This document shows positions 1 through 11,284 of a stretch of DNA of 64,000 bases, one piece after another; positions within the stretch are counted from its first letter, which is position 1, and each line of letters opens with the position of its first letter. A program made the position numbers and the translations under genes. A model generated the notes under the pieces. That model saw only the letters and a list, made by a program, of their open reading frames with translations, ran no database searches and was not told the origin of the DNA. This DNA is from Persicaria tinctoria (Eukaryota; Streptophyta; Magnoliopsida; Caryophyllales; Polygonaceae): NCBI GenBank assembly GCA_037127255.1, contig JBANSL010000016.1:3288501-3352500 (forward strand), given 5' to 3'.

Positions 1-125
1 GAACACATTTTCAAACTCTCGAGCTCGACTATCGGTTCATTTGGCTCGAATAACAACCTTAGTTGGCACCCCGGTAAAGCAGTACAAGCAAACTGGATAT
101 TTCTTCAGGAATTTGTATATACATG
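1..125. other. Downstream flank of SNAP43, no gene seen
   Basis: Sequence beyond the SNAP43 stop codon on the minus strand, probably including part of its 3' untranslated region. The CTCGAGCTCGA-type words near the left edge resemble the degenerate repeat at 5.47-5.79 kb. I see no coding segment. Confidence 0.4.
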
Positions 126-3100
126 TTATCCATCAGATAATATTTCATCTAGATAATCGGCATAACACGAATCGTCTTCATGGCTATCGCCAATCTCCAA
201 AAGCCGCTCAATCTCTTCAATCTCGATTTCTTGGCTCACATCCTCATCTTCGTCTCCAGTGGTTAACAGATTCATGAAGCCGTCAGGCGGGAGGCTTTCA
301 TCGATAGGCTGCCTTTCATCAGCAGGTTGTTGGACAGGCGCTCTTTGTCCAGAATGTAACGTCGTCTCCTGCGGAAGACTTTTCCTTTTAGATCTTGTTT
401 TCTGATTGAATGCATCCTTTTGCTGATTCCAGTTCTCAACTATCTTCCCCACATGATCTGTGATTGATGGCGCGTCTTCTGCTATGTGCTTTATGTCTTG
501 GACATCCACCAACCCGCTAGCCTCTGTCGTAGAAAATGCATAGATGAGCGGAAACTATTAGGAATGCCATAAGAAAAAACGGAGAGGGCTTCCGATTTCA
601 TATACCTTTTACAGCAAGTGCTTTGGCTTCGGCGTATTCTGTGGAGATCTTCTGAAGTGCATCCAAGTCAAACTCCATACCCTGGTTAAAACGTTAAATC
701 TAACTTGTTTTAAACCATCCAAATAGTATAAGATTCGAAAACAGAAAAAGGAACCTTGAATAACACACCTAAAGAACATAGCGGAAGTGCAAATTCTGAT
801 TGTTCAAATTATCCAAGAACAATATCAATTTCAGCAAGTCATTTTGCAAAAGTAATTCAATTGAAGCAACAGTTCAAAGCAATATCATATCAGTCATGAT
901 TACAAGTAACAAATTACATCTATGATGCTTCAAACTTCAAAGCAATGATTCGGATTAATTATAATGTTATTCAGGGGGGGAATTTTTGGTGGCAGCTTAC
1001 AACAATAACAAGTGGAGATTGCAAACTCACCATGTCCATACGAAGGAATTGATCAATACTATCATCTGGAAACAATCTGCACAAGAAGAAAAACCACTGA
1101 ACAATTAGAACCCCGTCACAAGTTAGAGATTATAGTGCAGTTAACCATATGATCCAAAAACATACTTCTCGTGCATCTTTCGTAGCATAGCTTTGTGCTT
1201 TTCAATCTTTAATGTCTCTGACTCAGAGTAGTCATTCATGTCTACAAAACCAAATACGAATGCATTTCTTTCGAGCATCCTCCTGACAAGAGCAAATGCT
1301 ACTCTAATTCCCTCCTTTTTGGCCTCGATAACAAGAGCTTTCAATCTTCTTAGCTCACCTGTCAAAATTACAGCCACATAAAGTTCACTCAGAAGGGCAA
1401 GACCAAAAGGAGAGGGGAATTAATGCACATATCAAATCAAAGAAGTTTTAAAAAGGGTATAGATGAATAAGGTCCATAAAAATAAGCATTATGTAAGTTT
1501 TATCCTAAAAAATGACTAGCGGAAAAGAATATGGCTTGTCACCAAAGAATAGACAGAAAGAGGTGAAGAAGTCAAAATTCATCCTAGAATTTAAATTCAA
1601 ACTGTCTTTCATATGCAAAAAGGGACAAGTAGAACTGTTGGCACAAATATCCCATTAAACTTCATAACTGACCGCGTTATCTTGTGCATGTCAATGTTTT
1701 GACGGATAATTGTGCATTGAAATGCTGTTGCAATATTAATTTTCAGCATCCTTAGATCTACTCTGAACTCCAAAGGTGGTGGTTATTGTCCTCTAAGCAA
1801 AGACATCTGAAAATTTTGGAAGTCCATGTTTTGAACTATGAAGTGAAAGAGCGACTAGCATTAAGATCATGAGCAACCATGAACAATAATAAATATACAA
1901 ATTTCACGATCTAATATGTATATTATGATAAAAAAAAAACACCATAAAGAGTCGTGCAAACCTATAGATAAATATATTTTGAATGGGGGCTTGAATGGTT
2001 GAATCTCGTACAAGCAATACAGACAATAAAGGCCACCCAATCTATGTGACAAGGAATGAGTTTCAACCATATGGCCTGCATAGATAAATAATGAATGTTA
2101 GTTGCACAAAAATATTAAGACTCTAAAAAATAAGTGCAGTAAAATAGATGCGGAGTTCAAGAAGAGTTACCCCTAACCACTAAGAGGGAGATAAGTAACA
2201 GGTTTAGCTTTCATCTTAGACAGTTGAATACAATATTTAAAAAAATCAGCGATGACATCAAATTTCAAGGTACAAGGTTGACACCGGGAAGACAGGAAAA
2301 CAGATAATAACATATGCTCTATTTCACTCCATTGTCAAATAGATGATGAAAAATGCAGTATCAGGTTACACTGAGAACACGGCTCAGCAGATATTGGAAC
2401 TAAATAACTTCAATTTGGGGTTATCCAATTCTTATTAGTTGTCTTTGCATTTATTTTACATTCTGTTAGTTGGAACAATGGCCTTCAATGTGTTGTATTA
2501 AAATACTATTGACAGCAAAGACAGGAGAGTATCACAAACAAATTGGTTGTGAACTAAATGATTTACACATACCCAAATGTCGAGTGTAATGCATACTATG
2601 GCGATTTTGTGTAATTTACCCAAATGCTTATGATATACTCCCTCCGATTTTTAATATAAGAGTAATAAGTATTATAATGTAAAAAAATAATAATAAAAAC
2701 ATTAATATTTTATATAGTTTTAAGCTCCTTAAACTACGTGCACAAAATCCCAATGCCTTATATTAAAAATCGGAGGGAGTATTTAACAATGAACAAAAGA
2801 GGTATACTTTCAGTAATGAGAAGTGTGCATATACATACCAACACAATGAGCGTAGAGTGATTGCATAAACAAGGGCAAAATTGCAATAGAAGGTTTAGCA
2901 TCAAATATGTATGAGAACTTTCTAGCTTGCCATACTCTTTTCATATCAGCAAACGATTTGAAATCACCCTGCAAAGTGCAAACGTTATATAATTAGTGGA
3001 CATAGAAAGGATTCAAACTAGTATTAACAAAATGATTTTAGTTCATATACGTAAGAAAAGTTGAATTCCACTCATAGATAACTCTTCTTAGGTACCTTGT

Positions 3101-3152
3101 CAAAATCCGTTATGAGCTCGTCAATATCTAGTATGAACAGGGACAAATCCAT
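126..3152 (-). CDS. SNAP43: snRNA-activating protein complex subunit SNAP43 (SNAPC1 homologue), seven coding exons
   Basis: SNAP43 is a subunit of SNAPc, the nuclear factor that binds the proximal element of snRNA gene promoters and recruits RNA polymerase II or III. Coding exons on the minus strand are 3152-3096, 2968-2839, 2075-1962, 1358-1166, 1076-1031, 681-606 and 523-126. Every junction has GT and AG, and phases match throughout, giving 1014 nt (337 residues plus TAA). The protein starts MDLSLFILDIDELITDFDK. It has the family core RRLGGLYCLYCLYE-like block (here HRLGGLYCLYCLYEIQPFKP), then GELRRLKALV and RRMLERNAFVFGFVD. The C-terminal third is acidic and low in complexity (DEDEDVSQEIEIEEIE). 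The length is near that expected for plant SNAP43, so the gene looks intact. It is divergently placed relative to the P450 array. Family identity rests on remembered motif conservation; I could not run a search. Confidence 0.88.
2638..2779. mobile_element. Stowaway-type MITE in SNAP43 intron 2
   Basis: Terminal inverted repeats start CTCCCTCCGATTTTTAATAT and end with the complement, flanked by TA on both sides. These are the hallmarks of Stowaway (Tc1/mariner-derived) MITEs. It is 142 bp and has no coding capacity. It belongs to the same subfamily as the outer element at 22867-23331: both carry the GCACAAAATCCCAATGCC-like inner block. Confidence 0.85.
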
Positions 3153-4490
3153 CACAATATATCGCTGAAACAAAGTCATAAAACAAACATTTCTATTAAT
3201 ATGGATACAGATTTCAAGGCAAAAGATAGAAAAATGAGCAGTCCACAGAAAAGGTTTATAACAGACATAAGCACACACTATTTTAACACAATTTAGGATC
3301 CTGCTCAGTAAAATTTCAAGAATCAGGTTGAGCCATTGGTGATGTTTGTTATTCGGTTAGATGTGACTAATTCAATCAGAGTTTCCCCTACCCACACCCC
3401 CTCTTTCCCTTTCTCCCACCATTGTTTACATGGCAGGAGAAAGGGACTCTTGATTCCAATTCATCAATGAATTTGATTGACTCCTGGAATGGGTTATTTC
3501 CGGTGATTTTTGCATATCAAACTGTTTCTTGATTCCGATTCCATCTATACCAAACAAGCCATTAAGGTTAGAGACCAAAATAAAACATGGAGAATGACTC
3601 AAAATTAGAATTTTCCCCTCTTCAAACCAACCCCAACTTTGCATTCTCAGAACTGGAAATTGGTTCCAATGAAGAACAACATTCATACAAACAAAAGGGA
3701 AGTAATAAACAAAACCATAACAACAACGACAACGGTGACTTTTGCAAATCAAGTAGCAGGGCAGTAGCCCCAAATTGATCAATATAGACAGAACACAAAA
3801 ACTCACCTGAAAGTTTAAGCAAAGGCTACTGGCTCACCAGCAATATAATCACAAGCTCGCAGGTCGTAGCAAACTCCAAAAGACATCAATTGAAAGTACT
3901 CTAAGCACTGTTTCCGCTCCAAGTTTCACACTTGCGCTAGGGTTGCGCATCCGAACCCGATCGTTTTACAGCCCCAGACCAGATCAATTTATCTTTTACC
4001 ACCGAGTAAAATCTGCACATAAACACCTATTCTTCCATTAAATTCCAATTTGTTTCCTGACAACAAGCAGTAATTAGGTTGCAACTGAGTAACTTTGTCA
4101 AAAATTGATGAACTTGACTCACAATTCACAATTGCCTTGATTTCGATTTTTATTATAAAAAAATAAATTAACACCGTTGTGAATTGATAAAACAGCATAG
4201 TATGATTAGGGCAGAGGAAAGCAATGCTGTGCAATTGAGGACTGAGTAATTGAAAAAAAAAAATTGATTTTGGAAAAGAGAGGAGACACACCACGAAGGC
4301 AATTAAGCGGTGAGGACGGGCGGAGGCAAACCGGCGACGGCGAGATGACACCGAGGTCAAGAAAGTCGGCAACTTTTAGCTGCGTGATCCGTGAAGTAAG
4401 GCCAAACGACGACGGAAAGAGTAAGTGTGTGAGAAGGCGCCGGCGCCGGCGCGATGGTGGAGAGAGAGACGAGCGGGAAGAGGGCGTGAT
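3153..4490 (-). promoter_or_regulatory. SNAP43 5' leader with a 642-bp leader intron, and probable promoter
   Basis: On the minus strand a pyrimidine-rich acceptor ending TTTCAG (3175-3165) lies 12 nt before the start codon. A strong donor (TTTCAG followed by GTGAGT) lies at 3807/3806. This suggests a leader intron 3165-3806 and an upstream leader exon beginning somewhere beyond 3807. The block 4290-4495 is GC-rich with CGGCGCCGGCGCC-type words, typical of a plant housekeeping promoter or leader. The transcription start is not visible, and the plus-strand reading frame through this block is probably chance. Confidence 0.5.
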
Positions 4491-4681
4491 TGTGTGAGCC
4501 GATTACAGGAGGAGTGTAACAGGATTTCTTGTTTTGAACTGGGCCAATGAACTGTTTTGTATTTGGGCTTTATATGTTATATTCCGTGTTGGGCCTTAAA
4601 CCTTGTTATGTTGTTTTGCCTTTTCACTTGTAGGGCTCTTATTCGACAGTCGAGTATTGTTAGTTCATATTCAGTTCATTT

Positions 4682-5454
4682 TGATGACCACGCAGGTCTA
4701 TATGGAGGACGTAGACTTGGCTAGCATTTCTGCGATGTCCCTCTGGTGGATCTGGAGGTGGCGCAATGACCGGATATTCAATGGTAATGAGTGCCGAGTG
4801 GATCAAGCGCAGTTCATCAAGGCCAAAGCGCTTGAGTATGCTACTTCATGGAGAAGTTTTGGCACCGAGGCAGTCACCGTCGAGAGACATAGAGCGGAGA
4901 TCAAGTGGGAAAAGCCGGCTCTTGGCTGGGTCAAGGTGAATTCAGATGGAAGCGTTGGTGCAGGTAGGGTGCTGCGTGATGCGAAGGGCCGATGGATTGC
5001 CAACTTTATCCTCCATATTGGGTGTTGCACGGTACCGATGGCGGAGTTATAGGGGCTGTTGGACGACCTTCGTTTGGCATGGGAGGGAGGTTATAGGCAG
5101 GTGGAGGTCGAGTCCAATTCAAAGACCGCCATCACGCTTTTGTGGAAGGGTGTTGAGCAGCACCACCCACTCTTTAGCCTGGTGCAGCAGTGCCGGAGCT
5201 TTCTTAGTCGCGGGAGGTCCAGTTGAGGTATGTCTTCAAGGGAGCGAATTTCATCGCCGACTCCCTAGCTTGCGACCCTCACCTTGGCTTGTCCTATTGG
5301 TGTACATAGTCTCTTAATTTCGCCTTTAGAGATTGATGCTATTGTTGATGAGGATACTAGGGGAAGAGCTATTCCCCGTTTAGTTCCTGTGTAGCCCGCT
5401 TATGCATTTATAGATGAGAGCCGGTCTCTCACATTTTCCGATCAAAAAAAAAAT
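4682..5454 (+). mobile_element. 5'-truncated L1-type LINE fragment with RNase H-like domain
   Basis: Plus-strand frames, interrupted by stops, encode the end of a LINE ORF2: a WWIWRWRNDRIF motif, then a degenerate RNase H-like (RVT_3) domain with WVKVNSDGS, PMAEL and VEVESNSKTAI. The 3' end has a GATC plus poly-A tail at 5441-5453. Imperfect direct repeats flank it: ATTCAGTTCATTT (4669-4681) and ATTCAAGTCATTT (5455-5467), 11 of 13 matching. That is what target-primed integration leaves. It is 773 bp and dead. Confidence 0.8.
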
Positions 5455-5467
5455 ATTCAAGTCATTT

Positions 5468-5997
5468 AGAAGCGAGTCGAACTCAAGCCGAGTTTAAATT
5501 TGAACTCAAGCTTTAAAATATACTCATATTCGACTTGTTTAGAAAATAAACGAGTTTAAGCCGAGCTTTTTTCGAGCATTAAACATCCCTATTTGCTCAA
5601 AACATAGTAACTTAAAAGGAAAATTTAGAAATTTTTACAAAATTCGAGCTTAAATTGAGTATAAAATTGTGCTCATATTCACTTTGTTTAGAAAATGAAT
5701 AAACTCGAACCGAGCTTTTATGATTTTATCTAGTCAAGCCCGAACTCAGCTCGAGCTAGTCGAATCATATAACAGTCCTACCTTTCCAATTCCAACGTTC
5801 TTCATCTTCATATATGTAACCCTCTTCTAGCGGGGGATAGAGCATTTCGGCCCAATGGAATTAACAAAACAACATGAACAGACTTTTGAGTATATTAGAT
5901 GAGGAAAAAAAAGGGGTTTGAGAATTTGGGATAAGCCGGGCAATTAATTAATTGATTTATTAATTAATTTTAAAAGTCTAATTTTAGAAAGGAGATT
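5468..5997. other. AT-rich intergenic stretch with degenerate CTCGAG/GAGTC repeats
   Basis: The segment 5468-5790 contains several diverged words of the kind GAACTCAAGC, GAGTTTAAGCCGAGC and GAGCTCGAG, suggesting an old repeat that I cannot assign. The remainder to 5997 is AT-rich with nothing recognisable. Confidence 0.3.
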
Positions 5998-6517
5998 GTT
6001 AAATACACCACTAATTTTTACTGAATACACCGTTAATCTTCGCAACTAATTGCGGAACAAGCTCCGCAACTACTTGCGAAACAAGCTCTGCAACAGCTTG
6101 CGGACATCGCCGAACGTCTGGGCAAACAGTGTGTTACAGTGTGCCAAACAACCTTTATTCCGCAACTACTTGCGGACTAAAAAAAAAAAAAAAAAAAGTT
6201 CCGCAACAACATGCGGAGTAAACATCGTGCTTGTCAACCAGCAATGAAGAGCAAGTTCTTAAAAAAAAAAAAAAAAAGTTACGCACCAAGATGCGTAGCA
6301 CTTTGATAATTTTTTTTTTTTTTTACATATATGTTAGGGACTCCGCATCCTAACGCGGACCTCTCTTCGCAACGTCTTGCGGACTTTTTGTAGATGGCCT
6401 TTTAGGGCGTGTTTGGCCCGATACCCGGTGATGTCCGCAATGGGTTGCGGAGCTTGGTCCGCAGGAGTTGCGGAGATTAGCGGTAGTTCCAGTAAAAATT
6501 AGCGTTGTATTTAGAAA
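5998..6517. repeat. Element with inverted ends and an array of short CCGCAA-x-TTGCGG hairpins
   Basis: The left end reads TTAAATACACCACTAATTTT and the right end, reversed, reads CTAAATACAACGCTAATTTT, so the segment has inverted termini. Between them are about ten 16-20-nt imperfect palindromes built on CCGCAAC-N4/5-TTGCGG, for example near 6060, 6160, 6200, 6280, 6345, 6367, 6435 and 6460. Two poly-A runs (about 6180 and 6260) also occur. It has no coding capacity that I recognise. The architecture resembles the segments at 11285-11440 and 40683-40925. Confidence 0.5.
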
Positions 6518-7155
6518 ACCCGTTTAGAAATTGATTTCAACATATAATAGTCAATGAAATTATTTGTCTGGTACTTGCAATTGCTTGCTGCAGGCTGCAG
6601 TACATTTGTACCATACAAGAGATCTAGTAACGTACCCTAACTAGTACAATCATCCTCTCACAATTCACATGCCAGTACACCCAAATTCAACCTCTCCCTC
6701 TACCTAGATAGTTCTCATATATTTGTATAAATAATACATGATGTCAAATGAGCATTTTCAAAAGGGTAACATATCAAACACCTCAAACTCAATAGTATCA
6801 TTGAGTGCAGCGTTGATGAAATCGCTCGATCTTCATTCCATCCATCATCGGATAGAGATAGATCGAATGGTTTCACCAGCGCTGCATTCAATCATATTCT
6901 TGATTTGTTTGGGGGAGATTCCTGCTTTCTTTAACGTTTTTGTAATGTCTAGTCATCTGCCAAACATTTTGGTAGTCACATCGTTCGTTAGGTCTAGAGC
7001 ACATGGAAAACGCAAACATTCGCCCTCAATTGCAACGAACGATCAACCTAAAAGTGCACATAGAGAATCTACACACACATATTGTTCAATACTTAGCTGT
7101 AGGTGACGGAGATATCTCTCTTATTTCTAAACAAAGGGTAACTATATTTTCAGGC
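6518..7155 (+). promoter_or_regulatory. Upstream region of P450-1
   Basis: A TATA-like box, TATAAATA, lies at 6726-6733, about 420 bp before the P450-1 start codon. A TTTTCAG acceptor-like motif lies at 7147-7153, three bases before the start, so the leader may contain an intron. A plus-strand open frame runs through 6738-7106, but its product is not recognisable, and I do not call it a gene. Confidence 0.3.
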
Positions 7156-8918
7156 ATGATGTGGTTTGTCATCGTAGCCTTATTCTGGGTGTTGTGGATC
7201 GCCTGGAGGTTGATGTCGAGCCACACGAGGGTTCACCCGCCTTTGCCACCAGGCCCAGTAGGCCTCCCAATCGTAGGGAGCATGCCATTCTTGAGCTCGG
7301 AGCTACATTCCTACTTCGCGGGCTTGTCTAAGATCTACGGTCCAATAGTCTCCCTACGAATAGGGAAAAAGATCGCCATAGTTGTGGCTTCCCCTTCGAT
7401 GGCCAAGGCAGTTCTCAAGGACTTCGATGTAAGCTTCGCCAACCATGGTGTGTCAGCCGCTAGCTGGGAAGCCAGTTATGGCGGGCTTAGCATTGCCTGG
7501 ACACCTTATGGCCCTAAATGGAAGATGCTACGAAAGGTATTGTATAATCTAACAACTTCAGCTACCCAAAAAATCTACCAAACACACCCTAAATCATATC
7601 ATTTATATCTACATTAAACGATCAACATTCCAACATGTTACTAGAGTTGTGAAAATTAAATTGTCAGGTTTGTGCTCGTGAGGTGATGAGCCCTGCTACT
7701 CTAGATGCAACCTACAACTTGCGAAAGAACGAGATCGAGCAAATGGTGTTGTACTTGGAGGCACAAGCAGGATGTGCAGTGAACATAAGGGACAGGATAT
7801 TTGTGATGGCGATGAACATGATGACGAGCATGCTGTGGGGCGAAACTCTGAAAGGCGAGGAGAGGGCGAAGCTGGGGTTGGACTTCCACGTGGTGGTAAC
7901 AGAGCTGATGAAGCTGATGGGGGAGCCAAATGTGTCGGATGTCTTCCCGGGGCTGGCAAAGTTCGATTTGCAGGGGATTGCGAAGAAGGTGAGAGGATGT
8001 AGGAAGAGGTTGGATGATATCTTCGACACCATGATCGATCGGTGTCGGACAATGGAGAAGGTTGAAGGTTGCCAGAAGGATTTCCTTCAAGTTATGATAG
8101 AATTGGAAGATGGTTCATCTGGTGGAGACTCCAAAACCACGCCATTTACTATGGAACAACTTAAGGCCTTGTTCATGGTAAGTATTTAACGGTTTTTCTA
8201 AGCATAGGTTAAGAATCCCGAATCGGAAAACTTGTGTAACACAAAGTTGTGCTGGTAGTTGCATCAGTTTCGAGTTCATGACTTCGTGTATGGTTGATGT
8301 GCATTATAGGATATTGTAGCTGGGGCAGGCACAATCACCAATACACTCGAATTTGCCATGGCCGAGATAGTGAACAAGCCAGAAGTGAAGGCAAGAGCCC
8401 AGCAAGAGCTCGACACACTACTCGGGTCAAGTAATGCTCCAGTGGAGGAGTCCCACGTTAACCGGCTGCCCTATTTACAAGTAATCCTGAAGGAAACCCT
8501 GAGGCTGCACCCAATTCTCCCGCTCCTGATCCCACACTGCCCGAGCCACTCTTGCATTGTGGGAGGCTACACCATTCCCAAGGACTCACAGATTTTCATC
8601 AACGTTTGGAAAATTCATAGGGATCCTTCGCTCTGGAAGGATCCTCTTGAGTTCAGACCTGAGAGGTTTCTGGATGGAAGGAGATATGATTTTAGTGGGA
8701 ATGATCTGACATACTTCCCGTTTGGGTCAGGGAGAAGGAATTGTGTAGGGATTCCAATGGCTGAGAGGATAGTGTTGTATTCACTCGCGTCTCTATTGCA
8801 CTGTTTTGACTGGAAGCTGCCTCAAGGAGTGGACAAGTTGGATCTTGCTGAGAAGTTTGGCCCTACAATGAAGAAGAGAACGCCCTTGTTCCTGATCCCT
8901 TCACCGAAGATGGTCTAA
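7156..8918 (+). CDS. Cytochrome P450, CYP706 family (P450-1), atypical I-helix
   Basis: A haem monooxygenase expected to be anchored in the ER membrane and fed by cytochrome P450 reductase. Exons are 7156-7536, 7668-8177 and 8310-8918, all with GT-AG junctions and phase 0, giving 499 residues. The start MMWFVIVALFWVLWIAW forms the membrane anchor, followed by the hinge HPPLPPGP. Exon 3 carries KETLRLHP (ExxR), RPERFLD and the haem loop FPFGSGRRNCVG with the cysteine ligand. The I-helix reads AGAGTITN where its neighbours read GGTDTTSN or GGTETTSN, so the acidic residue of the acid-threonine pair is glycine. Oxygen activation may be altered. Exon 1 is also more diverged than in neighbours: SAASWEASYGG replaces PAAGREATYGG. 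The family call rests on motif recognition (GG-x-E/D-T-x-SN-T-x-EFAMAE). The substrate is unknown. Confidence 0.85.
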
Positions 8919-9213
8919 TCTGGGAGAAATAAACTCTTCTTTTGCTTCTGTCATTGATGTATGTTAAGCAAAAGTTACAAAAAAAATTATGCAAGAAATT
9001 ATAAGCCTCAAAAGCCAGAAATATAACCCTTCTGCCCTTGTTTACTGAGATTTTGTGTGTTGTGCTTGTTCAGTTTGCCAATATAAGCCTTTAAATCCAG
9101 AAAAATATATAAGAGCACTAGAGTAGTGGACATTTACAAAATATTGTATCAAGTCATTAGTCCATGATGATTCCTGGCTTATGAAAACAATAATTTGTGA
9201 AATCACAAATAAA
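8919..9213. other. P450-1 3' flank
   Basis: Probable 3' untranslated region and AT-rich spacer; nothing further is recognisable. Confidence 0.3.
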
Positions 9214-9523
9214 TTAGGGCTCGTTTGGTTTAAATTTTGGAAAGGTAAAAGGGAAAAGAAATTAATGTAGTCCATTTATAGTTTAAGATATGTTGTTATC
9301 ATTACCCTCTCCTCCCAAATTTTCATACAGATTTGGTTTTGTTCCTCCATATTTCAATCACTCATTTGAGCTAACCATATCCCCTATATTCCTCTAATCA
9401 TTACCCCTCATGTCTTATTTTTCACACACAAAATAGCATTTTTCTCTTATCTAGATATATTTTCTTACACAAAATTTGTTTCCATTCCGTTTACCATGAA
9501 TTCTTATACCAAACGAGCCCTAA
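9214..9523. mobile_element. MITE with TTAGGGCTCGTTTGGT inverted ends
   Basis: The ends TTAGGGCTCGTTTGGT and ACCAAACGAGCCCTAA are exact inverted repeats of 16 bp about 310 bp apart. The GGGCTCGTTTGG terminus resembles Tourist-like (PIF/Harbinger) MITEs of plants, whose target duplication is TTA or TAA. Here the TTA/TAA trinucleotides are inverted rather than direct, so the superfamily is uncertain. Confidence 0.6.
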
Positions 9524-9693
9524 TTGTGTTAACAATAACTGCATTGATTTCAAAGTTTAGCCAATGTCATTAGCAAGGTCTGATAAGCTAATACAAAATA
9601 TTTAATACTGTAATAATTTGACAAAAATCAGTTAAGTTGCACTCACAATGCACCTTGACGTTTGGTTTCCCACAGTTATCTTTTAGGGCTGCA

Positions 9694-9748
9694 TCATAGC
9701 ACTTCTCAAGGGCCTCGACATCACCTATGCCAACCTTGATTTACCGTT
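9694..9748 (+). pseudogene. CYP706 exon 1 scrap (first)
   Basis: The run CTTCTCAAGGGCCTCGACAT, followed by CACCTATGCCAACC, matches the exon 1 stretch encoding VLKDFDITFAN in the intact P450s. The rest of the exon is absent or too decayed to see. Confidence 0.55.
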
Positions 9749-10036
9749 GATAAATGACATCGTGATGAAGAGTAACAGGCTTTTCTATCTTCAATTCTAT
9801 TAGACAGTCCATAAGATAACATCAGCAATTTTTTCGCATTGAGTAAAACCAAAAAATTAAGATCATAACTTCCATCACTATCATGATTCATGATGATATT
9901 GACGAGTCATGGCTAACAAACACATAATGATGTTAATCCAACCAAAAAAACTATTAATCTTATTTTTTTAATAGAAAAAAACACAAGTTAGGTTCCAAAC
10001 TTTTCACTCACCATATATGCTACCAGACATTTGGTT

Positions 10037-10183
10037 TAGCATTGCTCAAGGACCCTGCTGTCACCTTTGCCAACCATGATGTACTAGCATGAGTAGCAGC
10101 TGGCGGATAGGTCCGAGCTTACCTATGGCAGCAGAACTGACAGGACACCCCTTCATACCCTATGATCGAGAATGGATGATGAA
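10037..10183 (+). pseudogene. CYP706 exon 1 scrap (second)
   Basis: This aligns by eye with the 3' half of P450 exon 1. TTGCTCAAGGACC and CACCTTTGCCAACCATGATG correspond to LKD and TFANHD. A decayed stretch follows (stop after the DVLA equivalent), then ACCTATGGC and CCTATGATCGAGAATGGATG, corresponding to TYGG and PYGPEWRM. Frameshifts and stops show that it is dead. The second copy next to the 9694 scrap suggests a local duplication. Confidence 0.65.
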
Positions 10184-10428
10184 GAGTGACTGTATAAGAT
10201 GTGCACTTCACAGTTCAGCAAATGTTAGAGCAACATAACTACAGTTTCAGACAACACATTTCATCTCAGTTGTATTAGTCAATTTACTTTTAATTCCACT
10301 TCAGATAATCAACACAGAAGCCAATGATCATGTACAACCAAAAAATATAAAAATGTTCAATAAAAAAAAATCCGTAACCACATCAGCGATTCAGAAGCTA
10401 CAAAATGAATGAAAGGATCTGTATAAAA

Positions 10429-11125
10429 ACTGAAACAATGACCTTCTATGTGTTGTATCAGAAAACTGCTGGTTTGTGAACTAGATTTTTCACTATTGAT
10501 CATCAACAGATCATCACAACCATAAAATGCACACCAATGTCCTAATACTTGTACTTCTCTTTAGCAATGAACAAGAAAGCAAACTTTCAACAATGAACAT
10601 AAATCCTGTATATACATACAGATATTGCATCACAAGGCCAAGTTTCCACTTAATTATAGGTTTCAAATTAAATATGTATGAAAAATTTCTAGCAATTGTT
10701 TGCACATCAGAGAGTGATTGGAATTCAGTTCACTATTTCACTCAACCAAGCGCAAACTAGTATCCATAAAATGATGCGCATTTACAGATCCGTAACAACA
10801 AATCGCTGTACAAAGTAGAAAAAGGGATTGAGACCTAAATAATTCGATCATAACGGAACGGAGAACCACTGACTTCGCCACCGGCGGCCAGAAATTAGCG
10901 CCAGAATATAGAGGAGGGCGAAGACACTCGCTCACTTCCAAGTAACTGCAATCACCAAAGAAAAAGGCATACTTGCAAATTGAACAGAAAATTTCGATCA
11001 ATTTGAAACTAATCGCAAACGAGCGCGAGATTGAGGGGCTGGGGAGTGGGGATTCACTTGGGGAGGACTAAAAACTCACCGTGAAGTTCAGTCGAAGCTA
11101 CCGGCTTGAATTTGCAGAGCTTCAA
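10429..11125 (-). pseudogene. Decayed partial copy of the 5' half of SNAP43
   Basis: Landmarks occur in the same order and orientation as in the intact gene. The intron text around 2471-2512 matches 10429-10471. Exon 2 words (ATGTATGAAAAATTTCTAGC versus ATGTATGAGAACTTTCTAGC) match at 10673. The intron word AAACTAGTAT..AAAATGAT matches at 10756. The start-codon region matches near 10786-10812, where the ATG equivalent is now ACG. The leader donor region matches near 11070-11100. A minus-strand frame still reads ARNFSYIF, like ARKFSYIF in SNAP43. It has no start, is shortened and is not functional. Confidence 0.75.
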
Positions 11126-11284
11126 GCGAAGGTGGTGCTTTTGAATCTTTTTTATTCGTGATATTGGGTTGGATAGGTTGTTTAGGTGGCCATTATAGGA
11201 AGTGGATAAAATCGGCCCATCGTGATAATTGGCCCAATAAACCCTCAACTTACTTCAAATACTAAAGATGTTAGTATAAAAATT

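Noticed and set aside
4264..4497. Plus-strand open frame with RRRRRRDGG near the SNAP43 promoter
   Set aside because: It is antisense to the likely SNAP43 leader, is low in complexity and has no splice or family support.
6738..7106. Open frame upstream of P450-1
   Set aside because: No recognisable family, composition like spacer DNA, and an apparent acceptor next to the P450 start. Treated as upstream region.
7696..8090. Long open frames on the minus strand opposite P450 exon 2 (also at 13918-14369, 19527-19917, 24219-24849, 27848-28254)
   Set aside because: They mirror the GC-rich coding strand of each P450 copy, have no recognisable domains and recur at every paralogue. They are shadows of the real exons.
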